Below are positions 1 to 9,689 of a DNA stretch of 64,000 bases, in pieces; position 1 is the stretch's first letter; every line of letters begins with the position of its first letter. Source of the DNA: Diploptera punctata (taxonomy: Eukaryota > Arthropoda > Insecta > Blattodea > Blaberidae); the NCBI GenBank assembly GCA_030220185.1, contig JASPKZ010002336.1:186001-250000 (forward strand), given 5' to 3'. The position numbers and the translations under genes were made by a program. The notes under the pieces were generated by a model, which did not search any database, was not told where the DNA came from, and saw only the letters and a program-made list of their open reading frames with translations.

Positions 1-76
1 GCAACGTTGTATCAACATTTCAAGTCAGTCGACCGACTACTTTTTGAGTTTTGCTACCACAAACTTTTTTTTTTCC

Positions 77-262
77 AGAGTAATTCTGCCGAAGGCAGGT
101 CCTTCACTGCAATCATAGCATTTTCATGCTATGCTTGCAGCTTTACTAGGGAATTGTAGGTGTGGTAGCTTCCCGTTGCTTTCCACACCGGTGAAGGATG
201 ATGATGATGTTAATGATAAGGATGATGATGATGGCCATATGATTTCGGGGACTGTACCACAA
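77..262 (-). mobile_element. SINE-A 3' fragment (tail type 1)
   Basis: This is the tail half of a tRNA-derived SINE that recurs at 10469, 17197, 22548, 51941 and 63271. The diagnostic tail is seen on the reverse strand: the GGTGTGGAAAGCAACGGGAAG block, a hairpin around AGCATGAAAATGCT and a GGCAGAATTACT end. The pol III promoter head is missing, so the copy is truncated and cannot be transcribed from its own promoter. A TCA-rich run marks the junction of head and tail. Confidence 0.8.
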
Positions 263-410
263 ATATATGCAAACTGAATTTTTATATACGTATAAAGATT
301 ATGCGTATCAAACGTACACAACTTTAACAACTCATAGTCATAACTCAGTCTGAGACCCTGGGTAAACATATTCTGTTTTTATTCATTTCACTTTGTATAT
401 AATTTGAGGT

Positions 411-818
411 CGGCCGCGGTGGACTAGTGGTTATGCTCCTTGCTTCTGGCCCCGAGGGTCGCGGGTTCAAACCCGGCTGGGGTCGATGGATTTTTTAGGA
501 CGGAAAAATCCAAGGAGCAAGTCCTCCGGGAGGGACTTTAAGCCGTGGGTCCCGAGTCTGAAGATTTTCAGGCTCGTAAAAAAATCCTTAAGCTTGAATG
601 AAAAGGCCTCTAAGCAAAATTTACCGAATTTTCCCGTCCTAGTACTACCTTGGTTTCCTAGTTGTCAGTATGATGCGGAACGCTGACCGCGGACCACTCA
701 AAATGACATCTATACGAAAACAAATGTAACTAAATTAGTATGGTTCAAATTCTTCCCTGTAGGGGGAGAGCGCCTAAATCTCTGTAAAGGGAAAACATGG
801 GCTTACAATACAATACAT
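411..818 (+). mobile_element. SINE-B, full length with target duplication
   Basis: A tRNA-derived SINE about 408 bp long. The head has an A-box-like GGACTAGTGGTTATG and a B box GGTTCAAACCC. A conserved body follows, with GGACGGAAAAATCCAAGGAGC and a tail block GGGGGAGAGCGCC. It is flanked by a perfect 13-bp direct repeat, TATAATTTGAGGT, at 398-410 and 819-831, which is direct evidence of insertion by target-primed reverse transcription. Other copies are at 31526-32005, 61108 and 63634. A short frame inside it is not a gene. Confidence 0.88.
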
Positions 819-888
819 TATAATTTGAGGTAAAACAATTGTATGTTATGTACAGCTGTAGTTAGATTTTCTTCGTTCTCTCCCCCCT

Positions 889-889
889 C

Positions 890-931
<42 letters not shown>

Positions 932-932
932 A

Positions 933-975
<43 letters not shown>
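889..975. repeat. (CT)n followed by (TA)n microsatellite
   Basis: A run of CT dinucleotides about 50 bp long passes into a TA run of about 28 bp. It lies at the 3' end of a minus-strand non-LTR remnant and may have grown from its tail. Confidence 0.9.
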
Positions 976-977
<2 letters not shown>

Positions 978-1546
978 TCATCGTCATCATCCGGTATCAT
1001 GGTAGCTGCCGCCGTCTTCCGGAAACCAAACGCCATTCCTCTCTGTCCATCCATTGATCTTCCTCCATTCCTTTGATATTCATAGCTGCTTTTACCCCTT
1101 CTATCCAAGTTTTCTTCGGTCTTCCTCTCTTCCTCTTTTCCATTGGGATCCATTCCATAACAATTTTTGGCAATCTTTGCTCTGGCATTCTTTTGACATG
1201 CCCTTACCAATGTAATATTTTCTTTTCTATAATGTCTATGATGTCGGCTCCTCTTGTACACCCATAATTTCCCTTATTTCTGTATTTCGTATTCTATCCA
1301 TTCTAGATTTTCCAGCTGATCTTCTTAAAACATCCATTTCTGTACTTAAAATTATTTTCATTTCCCTGGTAGGAATTTGCCAGACTTCAGCACCATATGT
1401 TAAAATGCTCTGAATTATGGTTTGATATATTTGTAATTTTCTATTTTTTAAATATTTTTGCTCCACCAAACAGAGTTTAAAGCATTTACTGCTTGATTCA
1501 TGTATTTTATGTCTTTCGGGCTAAATGGCCGCGGTCTGGTTTTATT

Positions 1547-1596
1547 AAAACTCGACGTTTCGTCTATTACTGCGGTAGACATCCTCAGGAGATTCT
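1547..1596 (-). ncRNA. Hammerhead-like ribozyme, left arm of palindrome
   Basis: On the reverse strand the core CTGAGGA (position 7 is free in hammerheads) is followed by one extra T, stem II GTCTAC with loop CGCAGTA and ATAGAC, then GAAAC and GTC. Stem I is formed by AATCTC and GAGTTT with a bulged T. Stem III would be the self-complementary ACGT, so cleavage probably needs two copies side by side. This is inferred from pairing only. Confidence 0.5.
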
Positions 1597-1671
1597 GCGT
1601 GTTCTTTGACTTGTTAACTCTTCAAATGTCTGCAGCCGACATTTGAAGAGTTAACAAGTCAAAGAACACGC

Positions 1672-1721
1672 AAAATCTCCTGAGGATGTCTACCGCAGTA
1701 GTAGACGAAACGTCGAGTTTT
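1672..1721 (+). ncRNA. Hammerhead-like ribozyme, right arm of palindrome
   Basis: Core CTGAGGA, one extra T, stem II GTCTAC/GTAGAC (six perfect pairs, loop CGCAGTA), then GAAACGTC. Stem I AAAATCTC pairs with GAGTTTT, seven pairs with one bulged T. Stem III is the palindrome ACGT with no loop, as in the dimer-type hammerheads known from Penelope-like elements. The predicted cut is after GTC at about 1714. Confidence 0.55.
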
Positions 1722-2245
1722 AATAAAACCAGACCACGGTCATTTAGCCCGAAAGACATAAAATACATGAATCAAAATACCTGCCGTGAAAGTCTACAAT
1801 TTTACATTTGTTGCTTGTTTTGTTTGTGCGATTCTATTTTTAATTTCCACTGTGTCTGAATGGTCTAATTTTGTTCCTAAATAAGTGCATTCAATACTAG
1901 GTTATTGTTGAAATTTATATTTTCCATTTCTTCTCTCCTATACACAGGTATTTAGTTTTCTCAATATTTATATATAAAGTCCCCATTTCTCATATTCTTC
2001 TTTAAGTTTTCTTGGCATATATTCTATGTCATCGAGGTCTTGTGCTATTAATACCTGGTCATCTGCAAAATTTAGTGAATATACGTGTGTATTTTGGATG
2101 GGTATGCCCATTTTTTTGACATATTTTTCCTCCAGTCTTTTAGTACTCTCGAGATAAATTTTAAATATAAATATATATAGGAAATGTAGAAAATTTGCAT
2201 TCAGTGTGTAAAATAGTTTCTTAATAATTGAGTCATGCACATTTG

Positions 2246-2774
2246 GAATCGTTCCATAGTTTAGAGTAGGTAGGTCATCAGAAGAAATTTAAATATCTGC
2301 AATATCATTGTCGTATGATTAGGGAGGAGCTTCACTGTATTATGCGGACCTTGTGATGTAAATCTTTATATAGATAAGTGATATTCATGTTTTGTTCACA
2401 TGTTCTTCCTCTTTTAATGCACTTTGTGTTAAAAATCGTTGCCACCTTCAATAACAAGGTGGAGAGTCGGAGGGTGAGATGACAGCATTGCAAGAAATTT
2501 TGTACCAGCTACGGTATATGTTCGGTTAGCTATATTATCTGAAAACGGATGATTATTTCAAAATCATAGGTAATGCCGTAGGTAATCCAATTATTGATAA
2601 TTGCAGTTTAGATATATTCCAACTTAAAATCTACCCCCCCTTAAAAAATAAAACCAACTGGAACTTTAATACATTTTATAATCTTATCATCTTTACAATT
2701 GGAACATTTTAGCATTCTCTCCGTCCCGTTCAACCTAGGAAAACAAGGAAAACATTTAAATTTAGAAATCAATA
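2246..2774. other. No gene or repeat recognised
   Basis: AT-rich sequence. I see no coding exon with splice sites, no inverted ends and no match to the repeat families of this window. It may be old repeat decay or intergenic DNA. Confidence 0.4.
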
Positions 2775-2776
2775 TA

Positions 2777-3200
2777 CAGGGTGTAACATAACTCAACGGC
2801 AAAATTTGAGGAATGAGTTCCTCATATGGAGAGAATAAAAAAGTGTATTACAACTTGGGTCCGGAAATTGATAATTACAGAACTTTTATGAATGTTAGGT
2901 TAGTAAGGTTTATAGTAGTTATTGACAGTCTGTTTTCTGTTGATTGTAGGCTGCTGTGATGTACACAAATGAAGAATATGCCTGTATTGAGGCACAAGGA
3001 GGTCACTTTGAACATTTCATCTGACAGAACAGAGCGCTCCAACAAGTCCCATGAATTTATCGCCATTTACTAACATTCATAAAAGTTCGAATAACTCTGT
3101 AATTATCAATTTCCGGACACATATTGTAATACACTTTTTTTATTCTCTCCATATGAGGAACTCATTCCTGAAATTTTGCCATTGAGTTATGTTACACCTG
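2777..3200 (+). mobile_element. Internally deleted mariner-like element
   Basis: A 424-bp element with long inverted ends. The left arm CAGGGTGTAACATAACTCAA and the right arm mirror each other for about 125 bp with few mismatches. It is bounded by TA on both sides (2775-2776, 3201-3202), as expected for Tc1/mariner. The centre holds a 21-codon frame from the ATG near 2959 (MYTNEEYACIEAQ then GGHFEHFI and stop). This joins what looks like the extreme N-terminus of a transposase to its typical GGHFEH C-terminus, so nearly the whole transposase has been deleted. Confidence 0.85.
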
Positions 3201-3262
3201 TATAATAATAAAAGGAACATATAATTTTTGTCAGATGCAAATTCAACGATCCAATGTTATAT

Positions 3263-3565
3263 AAGGAGGCACTCCATAGCATAGTTGATTAAGGAAATAT
3301 GCTACAAACCGGAAGATTGAGAGTTCAAGTCCCGGTGGAGTCAGTATTTTTAAACTGACCCAAATCTAGTGGTAGCACCAAGACCCTGGAGTTGGCTCAG
3401 CCATATGAGTATCATACGCTTGTTCTGGTAGTAAAGGCGGCCGCCACGCAGGGCTGACAACCTGGCTGACATAAAGTGCCGATTGTCTAGAAATAGTGGG
3501 ATCCTTAACCTCCTACTACCCCCAAGGGTCTCCTTATAGACCTGTAGTGGGATCACTTTTCTTAG
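3263..3565 (+). mobile_element. SINE-C, full length
   Basis: tRNA-like head with ATAGTTGATTAAGG as A box and GAGTTCAAGTCCC as B box. The body is shared with 6693, 53367 and 54657: AACTGACCCAAA, GGCGGCCGCCACGCAGGGCTG and GTGGGATCAC at the end. It is flanked by an 8-bp direct repeat TGTTATAT (3255-3262, 3566-3573). Short frames inside are not genes. Confidence 0.82.
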
Positions 3566-3573
3566 TGTTATAT

Positions 3574-4512
3574 GACCTGGCCATCACAGTCTACCTGTTT
3601 TAATAATACTACTACACAATTCATAGAGTTCTCATTTTGAAATTTCTTCCATTCTCATCCCTTATGGGGCCGAATATTACTTTTAGAATACCATTATCAA
3701 ATATGTTTTAGCTTGCCATCTTACCTATTGTTAGAAACCATGTTTTAAACTCATAGTGTATCACAGCTCTTCTATCAAACGATTAACTAATTTAGGGAAA
3801 TATTCATGAATAATTTATAAATTTCAAATCTGGAGTTGTTACTGATTAAATGAAACTACATGGAGCTATATCTGCACAAAGCATTGAACCCCGATATTAG
3901 ACTAATATATGTAGCTTCTGTTTTAGTCTAAGAAACATCCATCACCCTGAGAAAGAAATAAAGCCAGACTGTTGGTTGTTTATAAAATTCTAAGGATGAA
4001 AGAAGGGCCCAGGACGAAACGTTTTTTATGTTCTTAAATGTATGTACACTTTTGAAAAAAAAAATCCGCGACTCTTTATTGTGGAAAGTTAGTTTTGAAA
4101 TGCGATTCGCATATTAAATTATCTGTGATTACTCCTTTCACTTCAAATCTGGCCTCTCTTAGTGCAGCATCCGTATCATTTACTTCAGTGGAGTGGCTTG
4201 CGATGTTACGGATCCAAGATTGATCCTGGTTAGATCGGATTTTTTAAAAATAACATTTATAATTTTCATAGGATAGTTGTTACGAGTCTACATTATGTTT
4301 TACTAATGGAAAACATATCCTACAACCTGTTGTTTGGCTCGACGTTGAAGGATATAATAAATAAATGAATGTGACGATTAAACAGATTGATTAAAGAAAA
4401 TAGGTCACATGCATATAGAAAATAAAAGTCGAGAATTTATTCCCGCCGCTGCCCGTGAATTTCGAAAGTCAACAATGCGTCACAGTAGTCTGTTTTTTAC
4501 ACGCTTTATATT
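3574..4512. other. No gene recognised
   Basis: AT-rich sequence without a supported exon or inverted ends. A block near 3990-4025 (GATGAAAGAAGGGCCCAGGA followed by CGAAACG) loosely resembles the core and stem II of the PLE hammerhead modules described elsewhere, but the core is incomplete. Confidence 0.35.
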
Positions 4513-4521
4513 AGCTTGATC

Positions 4522-4908
4522 GTCCACCTCTGTGGTCTCGGGGTAGCGTGCTGTCTTGTCACGCAGCGGTCCCGGGTTCGATTCCCGGTCGGGACAGTTA
4601 TTTCTGGGTGAGGTTTTTATCGGGGTTTTTCCTCACCTGTAAGACAAATGTCAGGAAAACTTTAAGGCCCAAACGGTCCCCGAAATCATATGGCCATCGC
4701 AATCATCATCATTCATATTCATCTTAGGTTAAGCTTAGGATTAGGGACTCTCCTGGCGCACCACTATCATCATCATCACCCATCATATCATCGGGGCAAC
4801 GTAACCCCGCCTTCCAGGCACCCCAACCTCAGAAGTGGGTTACAAGTACGCCATGCCAGGAGAGAAACCAGGAATGTCGAAAGACAACCTGGGGCATTTG
4901 AAAAAAAA
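4522..4908 (+). mobile_element. SINE-A with alternative tail (type 2)
   Basis: The head is the same as other SINE-A copies: TGGTCTCGGGGTAGCGTG, B box GGTTCGATTCC, then TCACCTGTAAGACAAATGTC. After the TCATCA region the sequence switches to a different tail, with GGGACTCTCCTGGCGCACCA and GGGCAACGTAACCCCGCC, and a poly-A end. A 9-bp direct repeat AGCTTGATC flanks it (4513-4521, 4909-4917), so the head-tail combination moved as one unit. Confidence 0.87.
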
Positions 4909-5024
4909 AGCTTGATCTGTATCTATCTATGTAACGGAATCTTTCAACACGATTTTCACCCATTTAAAAACTTTGGATCGTCTTGAAACTTTGTATACTT
5001 GTAAAGGACCAATGACAATAAAAT

Positions 5025-5085
5025 ATTTTCATAAATGTTTTCTAAGATCCTGGCCAGGATCATCAGGACATCAAAAAAAATAAAG
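5025..5085 (-). ncRNA. Possible degenerate hammerhead-like remnant
   Basis: The reverse strand has CTGATGA directly joined to a perfect hairpin TCCTGGCCAGGA and then TCTTAGAAAAC. The order core, stem II, GAAA-like box resembles the PLE terminal modules in this window, but the GAAAC box is imperfect and no PLE sequence adjoins it. Confidence 0.25.
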
Positions 5086-5128
5086 ATCGGTATAATAGGT
5101 TGCGGACGTATCGACTTTTTAGTCTATC

Positions 5129-5205
5129 GTTGTATTAGCTCAGTTGGTAGACTGGTGGATTTCAGTAATCCATAGGTCGCTGGTTCAAATCTGGCCCGGA
5201 GGATT
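5129..5205 (+). other. tRNA-like sequence (SINE head or tRNA pseudogene)
   Basis: A box TAGCTCAGTTGG at about 5135 and B box TGGTTCAAATCT at about 5181. The anticodon arm TGGAT/ATCCA has the seven-base loop TTCAGTA. The two ends do not form an acceptor stem, so it is not a working tRNA gene. It is more likely a SINE promoter head or decayed tRNA copy. Confidence 0.55.
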
Positions 5206-5434
5206 TTTTTAGAAGAGTATTACTTTTAGCTCATACTACAATAGTATCGAATTTAAATATATTTACATTTTTAGAAAACCAAACTAAAAAATAAATAATA
5301 AATAATAGTTTAAAAAACTAAAACAACACGCTTTATTAGAAAACCGAAATAAAAAAATGAAAAATTATTTTAATTTCCAACACGCTTGGGATAAAATTAA
5401 AGTAGTCAACAAAAAAATCATCTCCAACACATCT

Positions 5435-5633
5435 AGAATGAAACTAGAGTTATCTACAAAAAAAAATACCATCAAAAGCGTGTGGTACTCTATATCAATT
5501 ATTAATATATTTAATAATAAACAGATATTGGTAAAAGTAAAGTCTCTAAGAAGAAAACGTATAAACCATAAAAAGCGCCACACGCTTTTGATGGTAAAAT
5601 TAATTTTTTTATAGATAACTGTAGTTTTATTCT
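5435..5633. mobile_element. Inner foldback element
   Basis: A second inverted repeat nested in the larger one. CTAGAATGAAACTAGAGTTA at its left end is mirrored near 5600-5633, and an inner pair CCATCAAAAGCGTGTGG / CCACACGCTTTTGATGG lies at about 5468 and 5578. It encodes no protein. Confidence 0.7.
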
Positions 5634-5635
5634 AG

Positions 5636-6067
5636 ACTAGCAAATACCCGGCGTGCGCTGCTACTCCTAAATATATGTTAATGTGTTTTTACCACCAGCT
5701 ATGCGCTGTTATAGGCCTACTTGCCCGGGAATATTCTTATCCCGATCTTCTTGTCATCAATGAAAAATTAAAATGGTTATTGTGAGTTATCCGTAAAAGA
5801 TAAACATATGCTGTCGCGGACTTTTTAGTAGAGTTTTTTGAGATATTGAATTCTGTGTACATTAATGTGGTGTATTTATTATGTTTTAGGCGGTAAGCCA
5901 TTTAAGCGTCAAAATAAGGACTTTATTTTTACGTTTTTCACTACAAAGGGTGATATTTAGGGAATCTCCTGAACATTTTGCAAAAAATCCCATCCAAATT
6001 GGATCAACGGTATGGTCGCGTATAGAATACGAACAAACAAACAAACATTGATTTTTATATATTAGAT
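5636..6067 (+). mobile_element. Rep-X interspersed repeat
   Basis: Starts with ACTAGCAAATACCCGGCGTG and ends with TTTTTATATATTAGAT. Diagnostic middle blocks are GTGAGTTATCCGTAAAAGAT and GAACATTTTGCAAAAAATCCC, and an (AAAC)n run near the 3' end. The same sequence is found at 16188, 21785-22536 and 23868. It is non-coding and of unknown class. Confidence 0.75.
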
Positions 6068-6424
6068 GTGTTGGAGGTGATTTTTTTTTGTTGACCACTT
6101 TAATTTTATCCCAAGCGTGTTGGAAATTAAAATTATGTTTCGTTTTTTAGTTCGGTTTTCTAATAAAGCGTGTTGTTTTAGTTTTTTTAAAACTATTATG
6201 TATTTATAGTTAAGCTGTTTGACATAATCGACGAGTTAGCCTGTCATGTTCAAATGTCGAGACTGTTGTCATCCTGTGTATTGAAAAAGCAGGATTATTA
6301 AGCGGGGTGAAGTTATATATGTATATTAAAAACCATAAACCATATGTATGCTACACAACAATTAAAGTGATTAATAATTCGATTTTCAATAGTGTAGTTT
6401 TAATATTCTACATAATTTGTATGG

Positions 6425-6665
6425 TTTGACACGTGAAGAGGATGAATGAAGATGAATTGCCAGTTAGGATTTTCAGTAGGTTCCTAATGGGAGAAAAAGA
6501 AGAGACGGATTGACTAAAATAGACCTAAGAATACATGGATAGAGGGAATTACGAATTTCATGAAGGACATGGAACTGGAATGATAGAGATGAATGGAGGA
6601 ATAGAATAAAGACTTAATATTGGGCATAGGAAGATTTGTATACATTTAATACCTGTTGAATAATG
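6425..6665 (+). pseudogene. Non-LTR RT, extreme C-terminal tail
   Basis: With one or two frameshifts this reads VKRMNEDELPVRIF and later ELEDRDEWRNRIKT-like segments. These are typical of the end of the RT ORF in the non-LTR family found many times in this window. Only the last 80 or so codons survive. Confidence 0.6.
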
Positions 6666-6692
6666 ATAATTTGTAAGCCGTATATTACATAG

Positions 6693-6925
6693 TAAAGGTA
6701 AAGTGATCCCACAACAGGCCTCAGGAGGCCTTGGGGTAGTAGGAGGTTAAGGCTCCCACTTTTTCTAGACAATCGGCACTTTATGTCAGCCGGGTTGTCA
6801 GCCCTGCGTGACGGCCGACTTTACCCCAGAACAAGCGTCTGGTACTCATTTCAGTTAGAGGCTGAGTCGACCCCAGGGTCATAGTGCCGCCAGAGGGTTT
6901 GGGTCAGTATTCTCACGAAATATAT
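6693..6925 (-). mobile_element. SINE-C, 5'-truncated
   Basis: Reverse-strand copy of the body and tail of SINE-C: GTGATCCCAC at its left end, then CTAGACAATCGGCACTTTAT and TTTGGGTCAGTA. The tRNA-like head is missing. Confidence 0.78.
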
Positions 6926-6985
6926 TCCAAATCTATTCTATTTCCTCGAAATAACCATCGAAATTATAATAAAATTAGCACTAAA

Positions 6986-7646
6986 TTATCGTAAGTAATG
7001 GCACGAGTGATTTCCAATTTATCTAGAGGATTTGGAAATCAAAAGTGTCATTTGTTAGGACTATTTAACGAATAAAATTAAGCTATTTACTCACAAATCA
7101 TTATTTAAATATAGTTATTAAAATATTTATATATTTAATGTAAACTGCGATGTTTGAAAACAAATGAAAACTGTTTAGTTATGTTTCATTTGTTCATCCA
7201 CTGCAACTAGGTCATATTATTTATTGCCAAATAGGATCACAATATTGTAAGAATGCACCCTACTGGAGAAAAAATGAAACACATCAAATTGTTTATTGTA
7301 ACCAACATTACAGGTCATTGATTACTTTTAAGGAAACAACTCAATAAAATCATTATTTAAATACACATTTATTGAACACACAATTTTATCAAATGTGTAG
7401 TTCGAAGGAATCTGTTCATTATTTGCTATATTCAACGCATTTGTTGGATAGTCAATCGCTGCAAAATAATGCTCTGACCTGTTCAGAATATTAAAAAGGA
7501 GAAGCTTTCTTTATCACAAAAGTAGGATCTGGTATAGAGAATTCAATAAATAGCGAGGTGAAACACGACTGTCATTGGTTGTAAAACAAAATTCATTGAA
7601 ACGGGATTGGTCATTGGCTCCCATTTGTGGAATGAGTTAAATAGTC
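6986..7646 (+). mobile_element. MITE-3 copy A
   Basis: One of three copies of a non-coding element of about 600-660 bp (others at 27052 and 57923). The ends form an imperfect inverted repeat of about 18 bp (TAAGTAATG.CAC on the left, GTGG.ATGAGTTA on the right). Just inside the left end a hairpin GATTTCCAA ... TTTGGAAATC is conserved in all copies. This copy has about 60 bp of extra sequence near 7350-7420. No transposase is seen. Confidence 0.72.
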
Positions 7647-8468
7647 ACCAAAAAAATCACACCCATTGCTCTACATTCATTAATGGTGGATATTGGAGAA
7701 TGTGTAACATTAGTTACATTCAGTGAATTATAACCGCGAACTAGACTTAAGTTACCGGGAAGCAGATATAGTATCGTTGTCGCATCGCCATTGCAAGCTT
7801 CGGGGCCTAGTCTACTTGAGGTGTATCGCATGGAACTAACTACTTTTCTATTAACGAGAGTCGAAAATCTGCTCTTCTAAAGTTAAATTATTTTAGTTAG
7901 GCATTAAAAGACAATATTTTCAATTTAAAATGAGGATATTATACTCGAGTGAACTCTTACACCTTGTGTTCTAAACTTTCAATATTAACTAGTGACATCA
8001 TCAATGAGAAGATGTCTTTAAGGTTCAAGGTTATTTTAGCTTTGTAGAACTTAACTTTGATTGGCACGGCCATGGAAGAAAGGCGTGGTGCAATTCGGGT
8101 CACAGAACGGAATGTAGATTACACTTTTAAAATTTTGAAGGGTTGTCAACTTTAATCGTAATTAATGTTTCTAGAATTTTCTCTTGATTATATAATGCCA
8201 GTTGATACTGGTGAACAAACTTTTATTTCATTTACTACTTTTGAGTACTTTTCGTATTCTTATCTATCACAACTTTTATAAGATCGCTTCTTTGTTAAAT
8301 TTACGAATACAATTTTTAACACTCCATTTTATCCACAACCAGTGTTAAAAATCATAATAATTAAAATAAATTATTCATTTTAAAGTTGCGCTTTTCTTGA
8401 TTGTTTAAATTCCTGTATATTCAATCATAGAAAGGATTATAAATTTTATTTTGCCTTCTTATTTACAG
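7647..8468. other. No repeat recognised; probably intron of the following exon
   Basis: AT-rich and ending in a polypyrimidine tract and ATTTACAG acceptor at 8468. I could not find an upstream exon here; the next one may lie beyond the repeats to the left. Confidence 0.4.
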
Positions 8469-8553
8469 ATTGGCGTCTTCCTGCAAATTTCTTTAAATAT
8501 CTTCCTGATCAACTTCTAAGAGATTTTCAAACTTCAATTGAAACCGTTAAGAG
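8469..8553 (+). CDS. Penultimate exon of an unidentified host gene
   Basis: An 85-bp exon between a strong acceptor (TTTTGCCTTCTTATTTACAG) and a perfect donor (AG|GTAAGT). It is open in one frame and reads (D)WRLPANFFKYLPDQLL followed by RDFQTSIETVK, leaving two bases of the next codon. Joined to the exon at 8875 the split codon becomes Ser and the frame stays open to a stop. I do not recognise the protein. The strong splice signals and preserved phase make it the best host-gene candidate in the window. Introns here are AT-rich, and the upstream part of the gene is not seen. Confidence 0.55.
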
Positions 8554-8874
8554 GTAAGTACTGTATGTTTCATATTTCATTACGACTGGATACTATGAGA
8601 ATTGTTTTCGTATAAACGACTGACTGTTTAGAATGGGAAATATTTTTAAAATGTTCTCATTTTTGTAACGAGAAAACTTGTTGTTGGCGTTCGTAGAAAT
8701 TTAAATATTGATAACAACGTAAACAGGAGAGTGTTATTATTTTGTATTCGTTATTTTTAAATACTTTCTTTTCTTTCTTTCTTCCTTTCTCTATTTTCTG
8801 TTCCTTTCTATTCATCTTTCATTCTTCTTCAATTTAATTTAACTTATATTCCTTGTCTACTTTCTCTTTATCAG

Positions 8875-8962
8875 TTTTGCTTCACCTCTTTACGGAGGTA
8901 AAGCTATTCCTACCTGGATGACAGACTTCTTGGATTCACATTTCGTTAAAAAAATGCAGTAG
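8875..8962 (+). CDS. Last coding exon of the same unidentified gene
   Basis: Begins after a pyrimidine-rich tract and TTTATCAG at 8874. Continuing the phase of the exon at 8469-8553, it reads SFASPLYGGKAIPTWMTDFL, then DSHFVKKMQ and TAG at 8960-8962. The 321-bp intron between the two exons has standard GT-AG ends. The final protein segment is soluble-looking and not low complexity. The family is unknown to me. The frame of the small GGAGGTAAAG sequence inside could be misread as a donor, but reading through gives the longer open frame. Confidence 0.55.
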
Positions 8963-9689
8963 GAGTCCGAGTGCGCTAAGCTCAACCAAGCCGATAAACT
9001 TAAAAAAAAAACTTATTGATAACTATTTCTTTGTAAATAGTCTAAGTAGTACATTTAACTGTAATTCCTTAGAGGAAATCAAATAGTTATTTTAGCAACG
9101 AAAAACAAAGTATAAACTTCAGTTGCATAAGAAAAAAGGTTAAAAAAGATTAATTCAAATTTTCAATATGCAGGCAATATTGTCCTTTTACCAGTTTGAA
9201 AAAATCTGTAATATGAAAATACAAATATAAAAAATCAGAGCATAAGGATTTTGTAGTAAAAAAGTAGAGTAAAGATTGAAGTAAACAAAAAAATGGAATT
9301 TTAATTAGTTGAGACAGTATGTTTCTAATTTATAGGGCAATATAGATAAAAGTCACGATCCAAATTGCATTGTAAACATACATTTTCCTAACAGATGTTG
9401 AGAGAAACAATATTACAATTTCTTAACAATACAAACAAAGCTTCATTAAAATATTCCAGTGAAGTTCGGGCCCTCAATACAAAACGTAAAAAAAGGGGGG
9501 GGGAATTAACGAATGATATTTTACGTCAAGTATAGGTCTCACAAGATTAGACAAAAACGTAAATACAGATATACGTTATCAGAAAAAAACCAAAGATTAC
9601 AATTCTTTGACGACATAATAGCAACTGCAAGGACTTCAACGCGTTACAAGAATAGTCGACACTCCAAACTCGATAGAGTTAGGCCTACA
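8963..9689. other. Probable 3' UTR then unassigned sequence
   Basis: AT-rich DNA after the stop codon at 8962, with A runs and a G run near 9496. No gene, inverted repeat or known family is visible. The short frame starting at 9513 overlaps SINE-D sequence and is not supported. Confidence 0.35.

Larger units (their letters stand above)
1496..1804. mobile_element. Miniature palindromic PLE-derived insertion
   Basis: Two arms of about 140 bp in inverted orientation meet near 1635. Both match the terminal module of the PLE array at 33-45 kb: a hammerhead-like core, a CCAGACCACGG block, an AGCCCG block and, on the right end only, CCGTGAAAGTCTACAAT. No protein is encoded. It interrupts a non-LTR RT frame and is flanked by a 13-bp target duplication with two mismatches (CATTTACTGCTTG at 1483-1495, CATTTGTTGCTTG at 1805-1817). 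Both outer boundaries are PLE 3' ends, the left one shorter than the right. Confidence 0.8.
985..2245 (-). pseudogene. Non-LTR retrotransposon RT remnant, split by an insertion
   Basis: Decayed C-terminal half of a non-LTR reverse transcriptase read on the minus strand. The upstream piece (1968-2240) holds the RT catalytic block SLNFADDQVLIAQD. The downstream piece (1236-1469) has ILTYGAEVW and ends in the usual RIRNTEIRE segment. A tail near 1000-1190 has the GRPKKTW motif that closes this type of ORF. The two RT pieces are separated by a 309-bp palindromic insertion at 1496-1804; across it the frame reads KQATN and then QAVNALNSVWW, the overlap being the target duplication. The clade is not certain. 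There are frameshifts throughout. Confidence 0.85.
5279..6200. mobile_element. Foldback element with other elements inside
   Basis: An inverted repeat of about 130-140 bp. The left arm (about 5300-5434) contains ACACGCTTTATTAGAAAACC and CCAACACGCTTGGGATAAAA; the right arm (about 6062-6200) carries their complements. Between the arms lie a second, smaller foldback (5435-5633) and a Rep-X copy (5636-6067). The short frames read across both strands of the arms are mirror images of one repeat and are not genes. Confidence 0.8.

Noticed and set aside
893..1261. 122-codon minus-strand frame ending in Arg-Glu and Ile-Tyr runs
   Set aside because: Partly microsatellite translated; only the middle part overlaps the RT tail, which is annotated as a pseudogene.
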